From positions 372,001-436,000 of the forward strand of contig NZ_JAPYRE010000004.1 in assembly GCF_029936995.1 (NCBI RefSeq): 64,000 nucleotides of DNA, read 5' to 3'. Below, piece by piece: positions 24,874 to 34,012 of this stretch. The position numbers and the translations under genes are program-made. This DNA is from Henriciella sp. (lineage in GTDB: Bacteria; Pseudomonadota; Alphaproteobacteria; Caulobacterales; Hyphomonadaceae). Position 1 is the first letter of the stretch; each line of letters begins with the position of its first letter. The notes beneath the pieces are model-generated. The model worked only from the letters and a program-made list of their open reading frames with translations. It was not told where the DNA came from and made no database searches.

Positions 24874-26180
24874 TGGCGCGCTGGATCGACGCCACCCATT
24901 CAGATTTCCAGACGGTCTTCGCCGCGTTTCTTGATGAGCCGCGCGGAGAGGTCGAGGATGTCGCCACGACGGTGCGCGATGTCATTGCTGACGTGCGCAA
25001 GCATGGTGCAGCCGCAGTGGCGCGCTATACAGCCAAGTTCGACAGGGTGACGCTCGATCCGGAGACCCTGCAATCGGAGGCTGTGGACCTCGACGCTCTG
25101 GCGAAAGAGTGCCCCGGTGCTCTCAAGGATGCGATCGATTTCGCGGCCGAACGCATTGCGGCCTATCACGAGAAACAGCGCCCGGCAGACCATGTATTCA
25201 AGGATGCGACGGGCATCGAGCTTGGCTGGAAATGGTCCTCGCTCGACAGTGTCGGCGTCTATGTGCCGGGTGGGCTCGCCTCGTATCCAAGTTCCGTCCT
25301 GATGAACACGGTCCCGGCCAAAATCGCTGGGGTGGGTCGTATCGTGATGACCGCGCCCGCACCTGATGGCAAGCTATCGCCAGCCGTGGCCTATGCCGCA
25401 CGCCAGGCCGGTGTCGACGAGTTCTACCCGGTCGGCGGGGCGCAGGCAGTCGCCGCACTCGCCTATGGGGCCGGGCCGCTGAAAGCTGTCGACAAGATCG
25501 TCGGGCCGGGCAATGCCTATGTCGCCGAAGCCAAGCGTCAGGTGTTCGGCACGGTCGGGATCGACACGATTGCGGGGCCGTCGGAAATACTGGTGGTTGC
25601 TGACGACAGTGCCAATCCGGACTGGGTCGCCGCCGACCTCCTTAGCCAGTCAGAGCATGACACCTCATCCCAGTCGATCCTGATTACTGTGGATCAGGCT
25701 GTGGGCAGGGCTGTGGAAGAGGCTGTGGAAAAGCAGTTGAAAACCCTCTCCACTGAAGAACGCGCGCAGCAGGCATGGACCAATCACGGGGCGATCATCC
25801 TGGCCGGGTCTCTCGACCAGGCAGCTGACATCGCCAATGAGATCGCGGCCGAGCACCTTGAACTCGCCATACATGACCCGGACCTGCTGTTGCCACAGAT
25901 CCGTCATGCCGGTGCGGTCTTCCTTGGCCACCATACGCCGGAAGCGCTGGGCGATTATGTGACCGGCTCCAACCATGTTCTGCCGACAAGCCGGGCGGCG
26001 CGCTTCAGCTCTGGCCTCGGCCTTCAGGATTTCATGAAGCGGATGAGCATCCAGCGTGCCAGCGTGGATGGCTTCAATGCGCTCGCGCCGGCTGCGCTGA
26101 AACTGGCCGAGGCGGAAGGCCTGCCAGCCCATGCGCGCTCGGTCTCCATACGGTCAAACAGTGGCGGACATGATGGCTGA
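24873..26180 (+). CDS. hisD: Histidinol dehydrogenase
   Basis: Catalyses the last two steps of histidine synthesis, from histidinol to histidine with two NAD+. The zinc enzyme signature is seen in [11 protein letters not shown] and LLSQSEHD (Gln/His ligands), and [10 protein letters not shown] is typical. The 435-aa length from the ATG at 24873 is normal and overlaps the upstream stop, so the longer frame from 24828 is rejected. It is coupled to the UPF0262 gene downstream. Confidence 0.96.
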   Translation: MARWIDATHSDFQTVFAAFLDEPRGEVEDVATTVRDVIADVRKHGAAAVARYTAKFDRVTLDPETLQSEAVDLDALAKECPGALKDAIDFAAERIAAYHEKQRPADHVFKDATGIELGWKWSSLDSVGVYVPGGLASYPSSVLMNTVPAKIAGVGRIVMTAPAPDGKLSPAVAYAARQAGVDEFYPVGGAQAVAALAYGAGPLKAVDKIVGPGNAYVAEAKRQVFGTVGIDTIAGPSEILVVADDSANPDWVAADLLSQSEHDTSSQSILITVDQAVGRAVEEAVEKQLKTLSTEERAQQAWTNHGAIILAGSLDQAADIANEIAAEHLELAIHDPDLLLPQIRHAGAVFLGHHTPEALGDYVTGSNHVLPTSRAARFSSGLGLQDFMKRMSIQRASVDGFNALAPAALKLAEAEGLPAHARSVSIRSNSGGHDG

Positions 26181-26661
26181 AGATCGTCTCATCGCCGTGG
26201 AGATTGACGAGGAGACGCTGACTTCCAGCGGCCCGGACGCCGAACATGAGCGGCGTGTGGCGATCTTCGACCTGATCGAGGAAAACTCCTTCGGTGTGCT
26301 CGATCATGAGGGCGGGCCATATCTGCTTTACCTGTCCATGGTCGAGCGCAAGCTGGTCTTCGATATCCGTCTCGAGGACGGCACGAAGGTGCATACATTC
26401 ATCCTCTCGATTTCGCCGTTCAGGGGAATTATCCGGGACTATTTCATGATCTGCGAGAGTTATTATTCCGCGATCAAGTCCCAGACACCGCACCAGATCG
26501 AGGCAATCGACATGGCCCGGCGGGGCATTCATAATGAAGGCTCGACGCTGCTGGCCGAACGTCTTGAGGGCAAGATCGAAACCGATTTCGATACAGCGCG
26601 GCGGTTGTTCACGTTAATCTGCGCCCTGCATGCCGGCCAGATGCGTGGGCCAGGCGGCTGA
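26170..26661 (+). CDS. UPF0262 family protein
   Basis: Starts [17 protein letters not shown] and contains the family block F-H[19 protein letters not shown] segment (here [15 protein letters not shown]) and the [16 protein letters not shown] motif. The start lies within the end of hisD. The function is unknown, but the family is conserved next to hisD in alphaproteobacteria. It converges on the histidine kinase gene, with four bases between stops. Confidence 0.9.
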   Translation: MMAEDRLIAVEIDEETLTSSGPDAEHERRVAIFDLIEENSFGVLDHEGGPYLLYLSMVERKLVFDIRLEDGTKVHTFILSISPFRGIIRDYFMICESYYSAIKSQTPHQIEAIDMARRGIHNEGSTLLAERLEGKIETDFDTARRLFTLICALHAGQMRGPGG

Positions 26662-26665
26662 GGGC

Positions 26666-27679
26666 TCAGCTGTCGCCCAGTACCGAACGGGGCAAACTGA
26701 TACGGACCTCAAGCCCGGTGTCATGATAGGTGCGCTGAACTTCCATGTCCGGAATGAAGTCGCCGAGCTGGGTGCCAAATCCTGCATGATCCGGCGCGCT
26801 CACACCTTGCAGTCCTGTCTCCTGCCACACGATTTCCAGCCGCTCAGTGGCTGTATCCAGCGCCCAGCTGACGGCCAGCTGCCCGCCTGGCTGGCTGAAG
26901 CAGCCATATTTTGCGGCATTGGTGGCAAGCTCGTGGATGAAGAGGGAGCAGTCCTGGCTGGTGCGTGCATTGAGCTGTATGCGAGGCCCGCCAGTCGAGA
27001 TGCGTGACGAGCCTGGCCCGCCATATTGCTGGAGCTCGCTTTCAAGGATGCTGTGCAAGGAAAGCCCGGCCCAGCTGACATTCTGGAGAGCCGCGTGTGT
27101 GCGGTCCATGGACATGATGCGCGCACAGAACTCCTCCCGGAAGGTCTGGACATCTTCGGCGCCGTGACTGGCGAGATTGGCGACCGCCATGACCACTGAG
27201 AACATGTTTTTCACGCGATGGTCGAGTTCACGCGAGATCAACTCGTTCTTGCTGCGAAGCATGCTGGCTTCAGTGATGTCGTCAGCATGCTGAACGATAT
27301 AAATCACACGTCCATCAGGACCGTAATATGGTGTCTGGACGCATTGCCAGGTCTTGGTCGAGACCCGTCCATCGGCATGGACATGCTGGTAGTTCTGAAC
27401 ATCGAGATGGGTTGTGCGCCCGTTCAGAACGTTCAGAAATTTCTCGCGAACGCCTTTAATGCGTTCCTCGGTGTCGGGGAAAGCATCGAAGATATAACGC
27501 CCTACAATATCTTCTAACGCGCGCTCGACACTATCGAGATACGCCAAATTGGCGTAAACAATGACAAGCCTTGCATCCATCACCATATACGGTGTTGGCA
27601 TACCATCGACGAGCGTGCGGAAGTTCAGGAAGGCGGCTTCCTCAGGTAGATACTGGTGCGTCGGCAAGCGGTGTGGCAT
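26666..27679 (-). CDS. PAS-domain sensor histidine kinase (HWE/HisKA_2 type)
   Basis: Residues about 20-135 form a PAS domain. The phospho-accepting His is H154 in [11 protein letters not shown], followed by an ATPase domain with [11 protein letters not shown] and the W-x-E of HWE kinases in IVWQE. There is no membrane segment, so the signal is cytoplasmic (ligand, redox or light). HWE kinases are frequent in alphaproteobacteria and often feed the general stress response, but no partner response regulator lies nearby. Confidence 0.92.
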   Translation of the reverse strand: MPHRLPTHQYLPEEAAFLNFRTLVDGMPTPYMVMDARLVIVYANLAYLDSVERALEDIVGRYIFDAFPDTEERIKGVREKFLNVLNGRTTHLDVQNYQHVHADGRVSTKTWQCVQTPYYGPDGRVIYIVQHADDITEASMLRSKNELISRELDHRVKNMFSVVMAVANLASHGAEDVQTFREEFCARIMSMDRTHAALQNVSWAGLSLHSILESELQQYGGPGSSRISTGGPRIQLNARTSQDCSLFIHELATNAAKYGCFSQPGGQLAVSWALDTATERLEIVWQETGLQGVSAPDHAGFGTQLGDFIPDMEVQRTYHDTGLEVRISLPRSVLGDS

Positions 27680-27859
27680 CGCAGATGCAGCCCTCCTTTA
27701 TGGAACCATCAAGGTGTGCAGAAGTATCAATTCCGTTACCTGAACTGTATGGAACTGTTCTTGCAGGCATCTTTTGGGTTGCGTGATAGAGGTGACGAAA
27801 GTACCGAACCGCACCATATTGCTTGTGGACATGATTCCGCGGCCAAGACTGGAGTGCCA

Positions 27860-28078
27860 ATGGCAAAAGAAGAACTGATCGAATTCAACGGAACGATCAT
27901 GGAACTGCTTCCCAACGCGACGTTCCGCGTGAAGCTGGAAAACGACCATGAGATTATCGGCTATACGGCCGGCAAGATGCGCAAGAACCGCATCCGTATC
28001 CTGACCGGCGACAAGGTGCTCGTCGAGATGACGCCCTATGATCTGAGCAAGGGCCGGATCACTTATCGCTTCAAGTAG
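27860..28078 (+). CDS. infA: Translation initiation factor IF-1
   Basis: 72 residues with the S1/OB-fold sequence of IF-1 ([20 protein letters not shown], then [10 protein letters not shown] and [12 protein letters not shown]). It binds the ribosomal A site of the 30S subunit during initiation. The ATG at 27860 gives the standard length. The stop overlaps or abuts the maf start, so the two are co-transcribed. The 180 bases upstream, between this gene and the divergent kinase gene, must hold the promoter. Confidence 0.97.
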   Translation: MAKEELIEFNGTIMELLPNATFRVKLENDHEIIGYTAGKMRKNRIRILTGDKVLVEMTPYDLSKGRITYRFK

Positions 28079-28654
28079 ATGACAGCGGCGCGCGCGCCCC
28101 TTGTGCTGGCGAGCGCGAGTCCGCGGCGCCTCGACCTGCTCGCACAGGCCGGTATCCGGCCTGACGAGGTCAGCCCCGCCGACATCGACGAAACACCCCT
28201 CAAACAGGAAACGCCCCGGCAGCTGGCCGCGCGGCTTGCCCGTGAGAAGGCCCATGCCGTCCATGCGCCGGGCCAGTACACGCTGGCGGGCGATACGGTC
28301 GTCGCCATGGGCCGTCGTATTCTGCCCAAGGCAGGCGATGCGCAGGACGTGCGGGACTGTCTCGCGCTGATGTCGGGCCGGGCGCATCAGGTCCTGAGCG
28401 GCATTGCGGCCTGCACACCGGATGGACGCCAGTCTGTTCGAGTCGTTACCTCACGCGTGCTGTTCAAGCGTCTGACACCTGAAGAGATCGAGCACTACGC
28501 CCATGAAGGCGACGGTGTGGGTAAGGCCGGAGGTTATGCCATTCAGGGGCAGGCAGCGCCCTTTGTGCGCCGGATCAATGGTTCCTATACCGCAATCGTC
28601 GGCCTGCCGCTCTACGAGGCGGTGACGATGCTCGAAGGGTTGGGCTACCGCTAG
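28079..28654 (+). CDS. Maf-like nucleoside triphosphate pyrophosphatase
   Basis: The N-terminal signature LASASPRRLDLL and the conserved D-E-T-P, A-R-E-K-A and A-G-D-T-V segments identify a Maf/Ham1-like pyrophosphatase that removes modified or non-canonical nucleotides. 191 aa is normal. It starts directly after infA, an order widely kept in alphaproteobacteria, and its end overlaps the convergent chaperone gene by four bases. Confidence 0.94.
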   Translation: MTAARAPLVLASASPRRLDLLAQAGIRPDEVSPADIDETPLKQETPRQLAARLAREKAHAVHAPGQYTLAGDTVVAMGRRILPKAGDAQDVRDCLALMSGRAHQVLSGIAACTPDGRQSVRVVTSRVLFKRLTPEEIEHYAHEGDGVGKAGGYAIQGQAAPFVRRINGSYTAIVGLPLYEAVTMLEGLGYR

Positions 28655-29466
28655 GGCGTGCCCGGGGCGGAAAGAGGCGAAGAGAATTCGCGCAGCGGGG
28701 CGACGCCACTGCCGGCTTGTGGTGCGAAGATGTTGTCCAGTGTCACAGTGACCCGCGCATCCTGCGGTATGTCCTGTTTTACCGGGACCGAGAAGCGCCG
28801 CTGCTGGCTCTCCAGCACGACAAGGTTCGAGACGGGCAGGACGATGCGCTCACCCGTTTTGCCGGTAATGACGATTTCGCCGTCGAGGCGGGCATGCGCG
28901 TTGCCGGAATTGCTGAGGTCGACTTCCAGCACGGGAGAACCGCCGCTGCGGCGCTGTAGCCGTATATCTGTGACGACAGGGTCACTGACCGCAGGGCTGG
29001 CGGTAAGGTAGAACAGGCTGGAAAGTTCGGTCTTCTCCATCAGGCCCGTCCGCGCATCCGGTTCGATGGCGGAAGCGAGAACGGCGAAGCGGTAATCTCC
29101 TGCATGTGGCAGGTCTTCAGGTATGGCGACGTCAACGATAACCCTGCGGCGCTCGCCGGGCGGTATGGTGACATAGGCCGGTGTGAAACGGACCCACTCC
29201 GTGACCGGGCTGGCGGCAGGGGCAGGCGGGCTGAGCCGCAGGGCTCCATCCCGGCTGAGCGTCCAGTCTGCCAGTCCGATGGTAAGGGCCTGCTCTTGCT
29301 CGCCTGTGTTTGTCAGCGTGAGAACCTGTCGCCGGGTTTCGCCCGGCTGTGCTGTCAGCTCAACCGAGGTTGGCTGTATCTCAGGGCCGGGCTGGGCATG
29401 GATTGCAGGCGTGAGCGCGAAAGACGCGAGTGCGCACAGGGCATGGCGGATTGCAATAAGCTTCAT
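28651..29466 (-). CDS. Periplasmic fimbrial-type (PapD-like) chaperone
   Basis: A signal peptide (MKLIAIRHALCALASFA...AIHA) precedes a first immunoglobulin-like domain with the pattern V-x-L-x-x-x-P-G-E-T-R-R-Q-V-L-T-L-T-N-T and P-P-G-E-R-R-R-V-I-V-D typical of chaperones for surface fibres, and a second beta domain. The start at 29466 is preferred to 29478. No usher or fibre gene is adjacent, so its substrate may lie elsewhere. Confidence 0.75.
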   Translation of the reverse strand: MKLIAIRHALCALASFALTPAIHAQPGPEIQPTSVELTAQPGETRRQVLTLTNTGEQEQALTIGLADWTLSRDGALRLSPPAPAASPVTEWVRFTPAYVTIPPGERRRVIVDVAIPEDLPHAGDYRFAVLASAIEPDARTGLMEKTELSSLFYLTASPAVSDPVVTDIRLQRRSGGSPVLEVDLSNSGNAHARLDGEIVITGKTGERIVLPVSNLVVLESQQRRFSVPVKQDIPQDARVTVTLDNIFAPQAGSGVAPLREFSSPLSAPGTP

Positions 29467-29600
29467 TCTGGCTTCCATCCTGTGGCGCAAGGAACCGGGC
29501 AGGGGAAATCTTAAGCTTCCTGTCTTACCGGGCATTTAAGCAAGTCAGGCGCATCTGCCAGCTTGCGCGTCAGGCGAGGCTTGGATAGGCGGCAGGCGTC

Positions 29601-30320
29601 ATGAGTGAAAACAAGCAGACCCGGAAACAGAAGAAGCGCAAGAAGAGGCCGCCGCATGTCGCGGCCGACCTCTCCACGCGGGAAGGGCGCCAGCGTGCCG
29701 AGCGCGAGCTTGTCATGGGCGATCATGGCTTCCTGCGTGAGAGCTTCCAGAACCTCCACCAGATCAGCCCGGAAATGTGGCGTTCCAACCAGCCCAATCC
29801 GCGACAGGTTGCAGAACATGCCGCGCGAAGGGGTGTGCGCACGATCATCAACCTGCGCGGGGAAAGCACGAAAGGCTATTACCTGCTGGAGAAGGAAGCG
29901 TGCGAGGCGCACGGGCTGACCCTCGTCGATTTCCAGGTCTTTTCCCGCGATACGCCGAAGGTCGACAGGATCCTGGCCGCACGTGATCTGTTCGAAACCA
30001 TCGAATACCCCGCCCTCATGCACTGCAAGTCCGGCGCAGACCGGGCCGGGCTGATGAGTGCGCTCTACATGATCTTCCGGCGCGGGATGCCGGTGAAGAA
30101 AGCGCTGGAACAGCTTTCGGGAAAGTATCTCCACGTCAAATCCGGCAAGACAGGGATGCTGGACGCCTTTTTTCAGGCCTATCTCGATGACACGGCAGGC
30201 ACGGGCAAGGCTTTCATCGACTGGGTTCAGGAAGATTACGATCCGGCGCAGGTGAAAACGGACTTCCTCGAGACCCGGCGGAAGCGGATTTCCTGGGACA
30301 GGCTGCTCGGCCGGGAGTGA
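29601..30320 (+). CDS. Tyrosine/dual-specificity protein phosphatase
   Basis: The catalytic P-loop is H-C142-K-S-G-A-D-R148, the C-x5-R motif of protein tyrosine phosphatases. An upstream Asp (F-S-R-D-T-P, about residue 117) could be the general acid. The N-terminal 20 residues are strongly basic, which may bind nucleic acid or membranes. The substrate could be a phosphotyrosine or a phosphoinositide-type molecule. It is a single gene between the chaperone and a small lipoprotein. Confidence 0.88.
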   Translation: MSENKQTRKQKKRKKRPPHVAADLSTREGRQRAERELVMGDHGFLRESFQNLHQISPEMWRSNQPNPRQVAEHAARRGVRTIINLRGESTKGYYLLEKEACEAHGLTLVDFQVFSRDTPKVDRILAARDLFETIEYPALMHCKSGADRAGLMSALYMIFRRGMPVKKALEQLSGKYLHVKSGKTGMLDAFFQAYLDDTAGTGKAFIDWVQEDYDPAQVKTDFLETRRKRISWDRLLGRE

Positions 30321-30405
30321 GCGGCTTTTTCCCGGCTTTTGTCTGGCCAGCGCCCGAAAATCATGAAACCTTGCACCTGCAACCAAGAATGAGGGGATTT
30401 GCACG

Positions 30406-30714
30406 ATGAAGAAAGTTTACCTGGCAGGTCTGGGACTGTTTGCACTGGCCGCCTGCGGTGGCGGCGGAGGGGACCGCGCAGCGATCGTGAATGCCTGTGT
30501 CGAAGATGGCAGCAGCAATCAGGAAACCTGCGAGTGCATGGCCGACGCGGCGAAGGAAAACCTCGACGACGAGCTTTACTCGATGCTGGCGGATGCCGCC
30601 CGCGAAGGCGCGGATGGTGCCGAAGAGATCATGAGCGATCTCGATTCCGAGCAACAGAGCCAGTTCATGAAGTTTGCCATGCAGGCCGGAACGACCTGCA
30701 GCATGGGCCAGTAA
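30406..30714 (+). CDS. Small acidic lipoprotein (102 aa)
   Basis: The signal peptide ends in a lipobox L-A-A-C at residue 17. The mature part contains four more Cys (including C-x-C in ETCECM) and many Asp/Glu. A ribosome binding site (GAGGGG) lies upstream. The function is unknown; it probably sits in the outer or inner membrane facing the periplasm. Confidence 0.8.
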   Translation: MKKVYLAGLGLFALAACGGGGGDRAAIVNACVEDGSSNQETCECMADAAKENLDDELYSMLADAAREGADGAEEIMSDLDSEQQSQFMKFAMQAGTTCSMGQ

Positions 30715-30778
30715 CCGCCTCTCGCGGTTTCCAGCCATGTGTGACGCCGCCTGGACGGCGGACACGATGGGGTCATGG

Positions 30779-30796
30779 GGCGGGAACATTCCCGCC
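30779..30796 (+). terminator. Terminator-like hairpin
   Basis: GGCGGGAA-CA-TTCCCGCC forms a perfect 8-bp stem 65 bases after the lipoprotein gene. Only a short T-containing stretch follows, so termination may be partial. Confidence 0.5.
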
Positions 30797-30854
30797 TCAT
30801 TCGTATGCGCCGGCTTGATGCCATATTCGTGTCGATGGGATAGGTCATAGCCAT

Positions 30855-31751
30855 ATGACGGTCTCTACACTCAGTCCCTCTTCCATGGTGCGCGATACGT
30901 TCGCGAACGTGAAATCCATTGCCTGGCCAACAGCGCCGGGGCTTTTGCTGTTTGCAACCGCGGTTGCCGGGCAGAGCTGGTTCAACCGGCTTGCCGCAGC
31001 GGGCGGGCAGCTGACACTGCTCTGGATGGCGGTGGGGCTTGTCACGATCTTTGTCGGCTGCTGCTGGTCAGCGGATATGTACAGGAAGCTCCTGCCTGAA
31101 GCCGGCCGGAACGGCCTGTTTGTGGATGCCGGACGGCTCTTCCTGGCCAATCTTGCCGTCTATGGCCTGTACTTCATTCTGATATTTCTTCTGACCCTGT
31201 TCTTCTCGATCTTTGCGGGCATCCTGATCGGAACGACTGGTTATGATCCTTCAGAAACACCCGAGTCGTCACAGGCGGTCTGGGAGTCGATGCGCGCGCT
31301 ATCGGATTCCGGCGGCGCAGCGGTGCTTTACCTGCTCCTGTTCGTGGCACTTGCCGGGCTGGTCTGGCTGGGGCTGCGGCTTTTCGTGTTCGGGGTCGCG
31401 ACGGTCGCAGAAAACCGGATGACGATTTTCCGCAGCTGGTCCTGGACGTCGCGCCATGCGTCGCGGATCGCGCTTCTGTGGGTGATGTTGCAGCTTCTGC
31501 CGTGGATCGTGCTGACCTTGCTGGCGTCCGGGCTCTTGCAGTTAAGCGGTGTGGAGACGGTCTTTTCCTTTTATGCCGTGGGCGAACTGCCCTCTGAAGC
31601 GCAGGGGCTTGCGCCCTGGCAGGTTGCGGCACTGACCGGCGTGGCCACGCTTGTGCTCGCACCATTCTACTGGCTGGGTCACGGGCTTGCCGTCGCGCTC
31701 TATCAGCGGCTTGCACCGACCCGTGTCGACGCGGAGACGACATTTGGCTGA
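30855..31751 (+). CDS. Multi-pass membrane protein (298 aa)
   Basis: Six hydrophobic segments are visible, spaced over the whole length. The pattern R-S-W-S-W-T-S-R-H-A-S-R before the fourth or fifth segment recalls that in the next gene (F-G-A-W-G-A-T-R-G-R-F), so they may be distant paralogues. No catalytic motif is present. It is followed at 22 bases by 31774. Confidence 0.7.
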   Translation: MTVSTLSPSSMVRDTFANVKSIAWPTAPGLLLFATAVAGQSWFNRLAAAGGQLTLLWMAVGLVTIFVGCCWSADMYRKLLPEAGRNGLFVDAGRLFLANLAVYGLYFILIFLLTLFFSIFAGILIGTTGYDPSETPESSQAVWESMRALSDSGGAAVLYLLLFVALAGLVWLGLRLFVFGVATVAENRMTIFRSWSWTSRHASRIALLWVMLQLLPWIVLTLLASGLLQLSGVETVFSFYAVGELPSEAQGLAPWQVAALTGVATLVLAPFYWLGHGLAVALYQRLAPTRVDAETTFG

Positions 31752-31773
31752 TCCGGGCTAGAGCAGACAGGCG

Positions 31774-32736
31774 ATGGCGCAGAAATTCACATTCGCAAAC
31801 GCCTGCCTGCATGCCGTGCGGACGGAAGGGCCGGGGAGCTTCATCTGGAAATATGTGGCTTGCTATGCCCTCGGGGCGATCTGCCTTGTGGCTATTGGCT
31901 ATATGATGTTTCGCCCGCTTATCGGGCTCTGGTTCGATGCCTTCATCGATTTTGCCAGTTCGCTGAGTGAAGCAGAGCGTGAAGTTATCTTCTGGCAGCG
32001 CCTTACAGAAATTGTCTGGAGGATCGTGGCGGGCATCCTGTCAATGATCGCTCTGGCAGTGATGTTCTGGGCAGTGTTCGAGGCAGCCGCCCAGCGCCGC
32101 TATGTACGTGAAGAAGGCTTCAGCCTCCGGCTTGGTGGGGATGAGTTCAGGCTCATGCTGATCGGCCTGATCTGGCTGGTCTTCCTGGCCGTCGCCTTCA
32201 TCTTCAGCGCCATCGCAATCGCTCTCGGTACCGCGTCACTGGTCATGATACTCGACAATCCGGCTGGCGGGGCCATCGTGATCCTGTCCGCGATCGGCGG
32301 TGTTGGCATGTTCTGGGCATGGCTTGCCATACGGCTTGCGCCAGCTGCAGCGATGACGGTGCGGGATGGCCAACTGGTCTTCTTCGGGGCATGGGGCGCG
32401 ACGCGCGGGCGCTTCTGGGCCCTGCTGGGTGTATATGCAGTGCTGCTGCTCGTCAGTTTCCTGACAATCTCCGCGGCGGTTTATCTTGTTGGTTCAGGCA
32501 TTGCCGCGGCGATAGAGGCGAATGTCGAACGCTTCATGGAGGCTGAGGGCGACCCGCTCGCGCTATTCATGGCGGTCATGCGTTTCGATATACTGGGGTC
32601 TGTACTGACGGGCTGGATCCTGCTCGTCATGCTGCACGGGATGATTGCCCTTGTATGGGCCGGCCCGGCGGCGCTGGCGGCCAAGACCGATCCGCGAGGT
32701 GGCGGCGTCGCGCAGGCGCCGGATGTGTTTGCTTGA
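31774..32736 (+). CDS. Multi-pass membrane protein (320 aa)
   Basis: Six predicted membrane helices and the W-G-A-T-R-G-R-F-W-A-L-L segment resemble the upstream neighbour in build. No family is recognised. The stop abuts the end of the convergent gene at 32737 with no space for a terminator. Confidence 0.7.
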   Translation: MAQKFTFANACLHAVRTEGPGSFIWKYVACYALGAICLVAIGYMMFRPLIGLWFDAFIDFASSLSEAEREVIFWQRLTEIVWRIVAGILSMIALAVMFWAVFEAAAQRRYVREEGFSLRLGGDEFRLMLIGLIWLVFLAVAFIFSAIAIALGTASLVMILDNPAGGAIVILSAIGGVGMFWAWLAIRLAPAAAMTVRDGQLVFFGAWGATRGRFWALLGVYAVLLLVSFLTISAAVYLVGSGIAAAIEANVERFMEAEGDPLALFMAVMRFDILGSVLTGWILLVMLHGMIALVWAGPAALAAKTDPRGGGVAQAPDVFA

Positions 32737-33153
32737 TTATCGACCGTAATGGTCAGGCAAGGGCTCGTCGTTTTCGTCAACCGGATGAGACGGTATTCCA
32801 CGCTCTTGGGCTTCACTCGGTTTAAGCATCGAGAATCCGATAAAGAGGCTGGGCAGGGCCATTATGTAAAGGGCGACAAAGCCACCCATTAGCGCGGGTA
32901 TTGCAAGGGCAATATAGGCAGCGCCAGCGCCGAAATTTACGTCTGAGATTGCTGCCCAGATAAGTAACGCTAGACTGCCCAGGATAATCGCGCCGATAAC
33001 AAAATAGGAAAATGAGCTCGCGATTACCGTCCATGCGCCCGGTGGCTTCGGATCTGGCTTTTGTGCCTCTGCGGCATTGTAAGTTGCGCGGCAAGCGAGA
33101 CCGACTAGAAAACCGAAAACTTGAAAGCCGGCAATAGCAAGAACCCAACCCAT
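32737..33153 (-). CDS. Small membrane protein (138 aa)
   Basis: Three to four hydrophobic helices; a conserved-looking C-terminal tail rich in Pro, Asp and Glu (PVDENDEPLPDHYGR) is cytoplasmic or periplasmic. No family is recognised. Confidence 0.6.
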   Translation of the reverse strand: MGWVLAIAGFQVFGFLVGLACRATYNAAEAQKPDPKPPGAWTVIASSFSYFVIGAIILGSLALLIWAAISDVNFGAGAAYIALAIPALMGGFVALYIMALPSLFIGFSMLKPSEAQERGIPSHPVDENDEPLPDHYGR

Positions 33154-33294
33154 ATCATCTGCCTTTGCGTCTTAGTTCATACCTATGGTCCGGATGAGGT
33201 TAGAGTTCAAGCATAAGCTTAAAGGCTCTTAGTTTTTGATTTCGTTATAGTTATTGGCAAACAGTTCTCTAATCGCGGGTGCTTTTACTGTGAG

Positions 33295-33921
33295 CTAGTG
33301 GCCATCACGCGCCTGTTTGGCGAGCCAGCCGGGTGTTCCACGCAAACGCCATCCGAAGACCATGCCCAGCACAAGCGGAAGAAGGCTCGAGAGGTAAAAG
33401 CCATAAGCGAAAAGAAAATGAGCCATCACGAAAAACAGGGCATAGCCAGCAACACCGGCACCCGGTTGACTAAGCGCATCGGTGACGGGTGGGAAAACCA
33501 CACCTACTCCTGTCCAAAGTCCTAGAGCCATATGCAGGAAAACCATGCCGAACACGCCGGCGAGATTCAGCCGGGGCGTGTCAGCGCCTGAAGTGAAATT
33601 GCATCTGAAAAGTATGCTCCAGACTAGTCCAAGGACGAGGCTGGCTCCCCACCAAATTGCAATCACGGCAAGAAAGATCAGTGGTCCTTCTGCGCGCGCC
33701 TGCTCGTAATCGAAGCCGAGGCTCCAGCCTAGGCTTACCAGGACCACGAAAACAAAGGGGGTTACTATCAGAAGTAGCATGTGCAGAGCCGCAAAGGGCG
33801 ATTGCCGTATGCTGTCTTCAGGATGGCTATCCCCGGTTCGCTGACGACGGATCACCTGCTCGTTGCGCCAGACATAGAAGAGAAGAAGCAGCCCCAGAAT
33901 AATGGAGACAGTAACAATCAT
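33295..33921 (-). CDS. Membrane protein (208 aa)
   Basis: Five to six hydrophobic helices with an initial segment (IVTVSIILGLLLLFYVW) and a short charged loop. The function is unknown. Between this gene and 33153 lie 140 bases with no other feature. It reads in the same direction as uvrA, 100 bases upstream of it in coordinate order. Confidence 0.65.
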   Translation of the reverse strand: MIVTVSIILGLLLLFYVWRNEQVIRRQRTGDSHPEDSIRQSPFAALHMLLLIVTPFVFVVLVSLGWSLGFDYEQARAEGPLIFLAVIAIWWGASLVLGLVWSILFRCNFTSGADTPRLNLAGVFGMVFLHMALGLWTGVGVVFPPVTDALSQPGAGVAGYALFFVMAHFLFAYGFYLSSLLPLVLGMVFGWRLRGTPGWLAKQARDGH

Positions 33922-34012
33922 TGGCTAAACACGCCCTAGCTTGGAGCGTCGACTAGCACTTTGTCGTTGTCATGCTCTTAATTTATGATGGATTTATGAG
34001 GCTGTTTGGCGC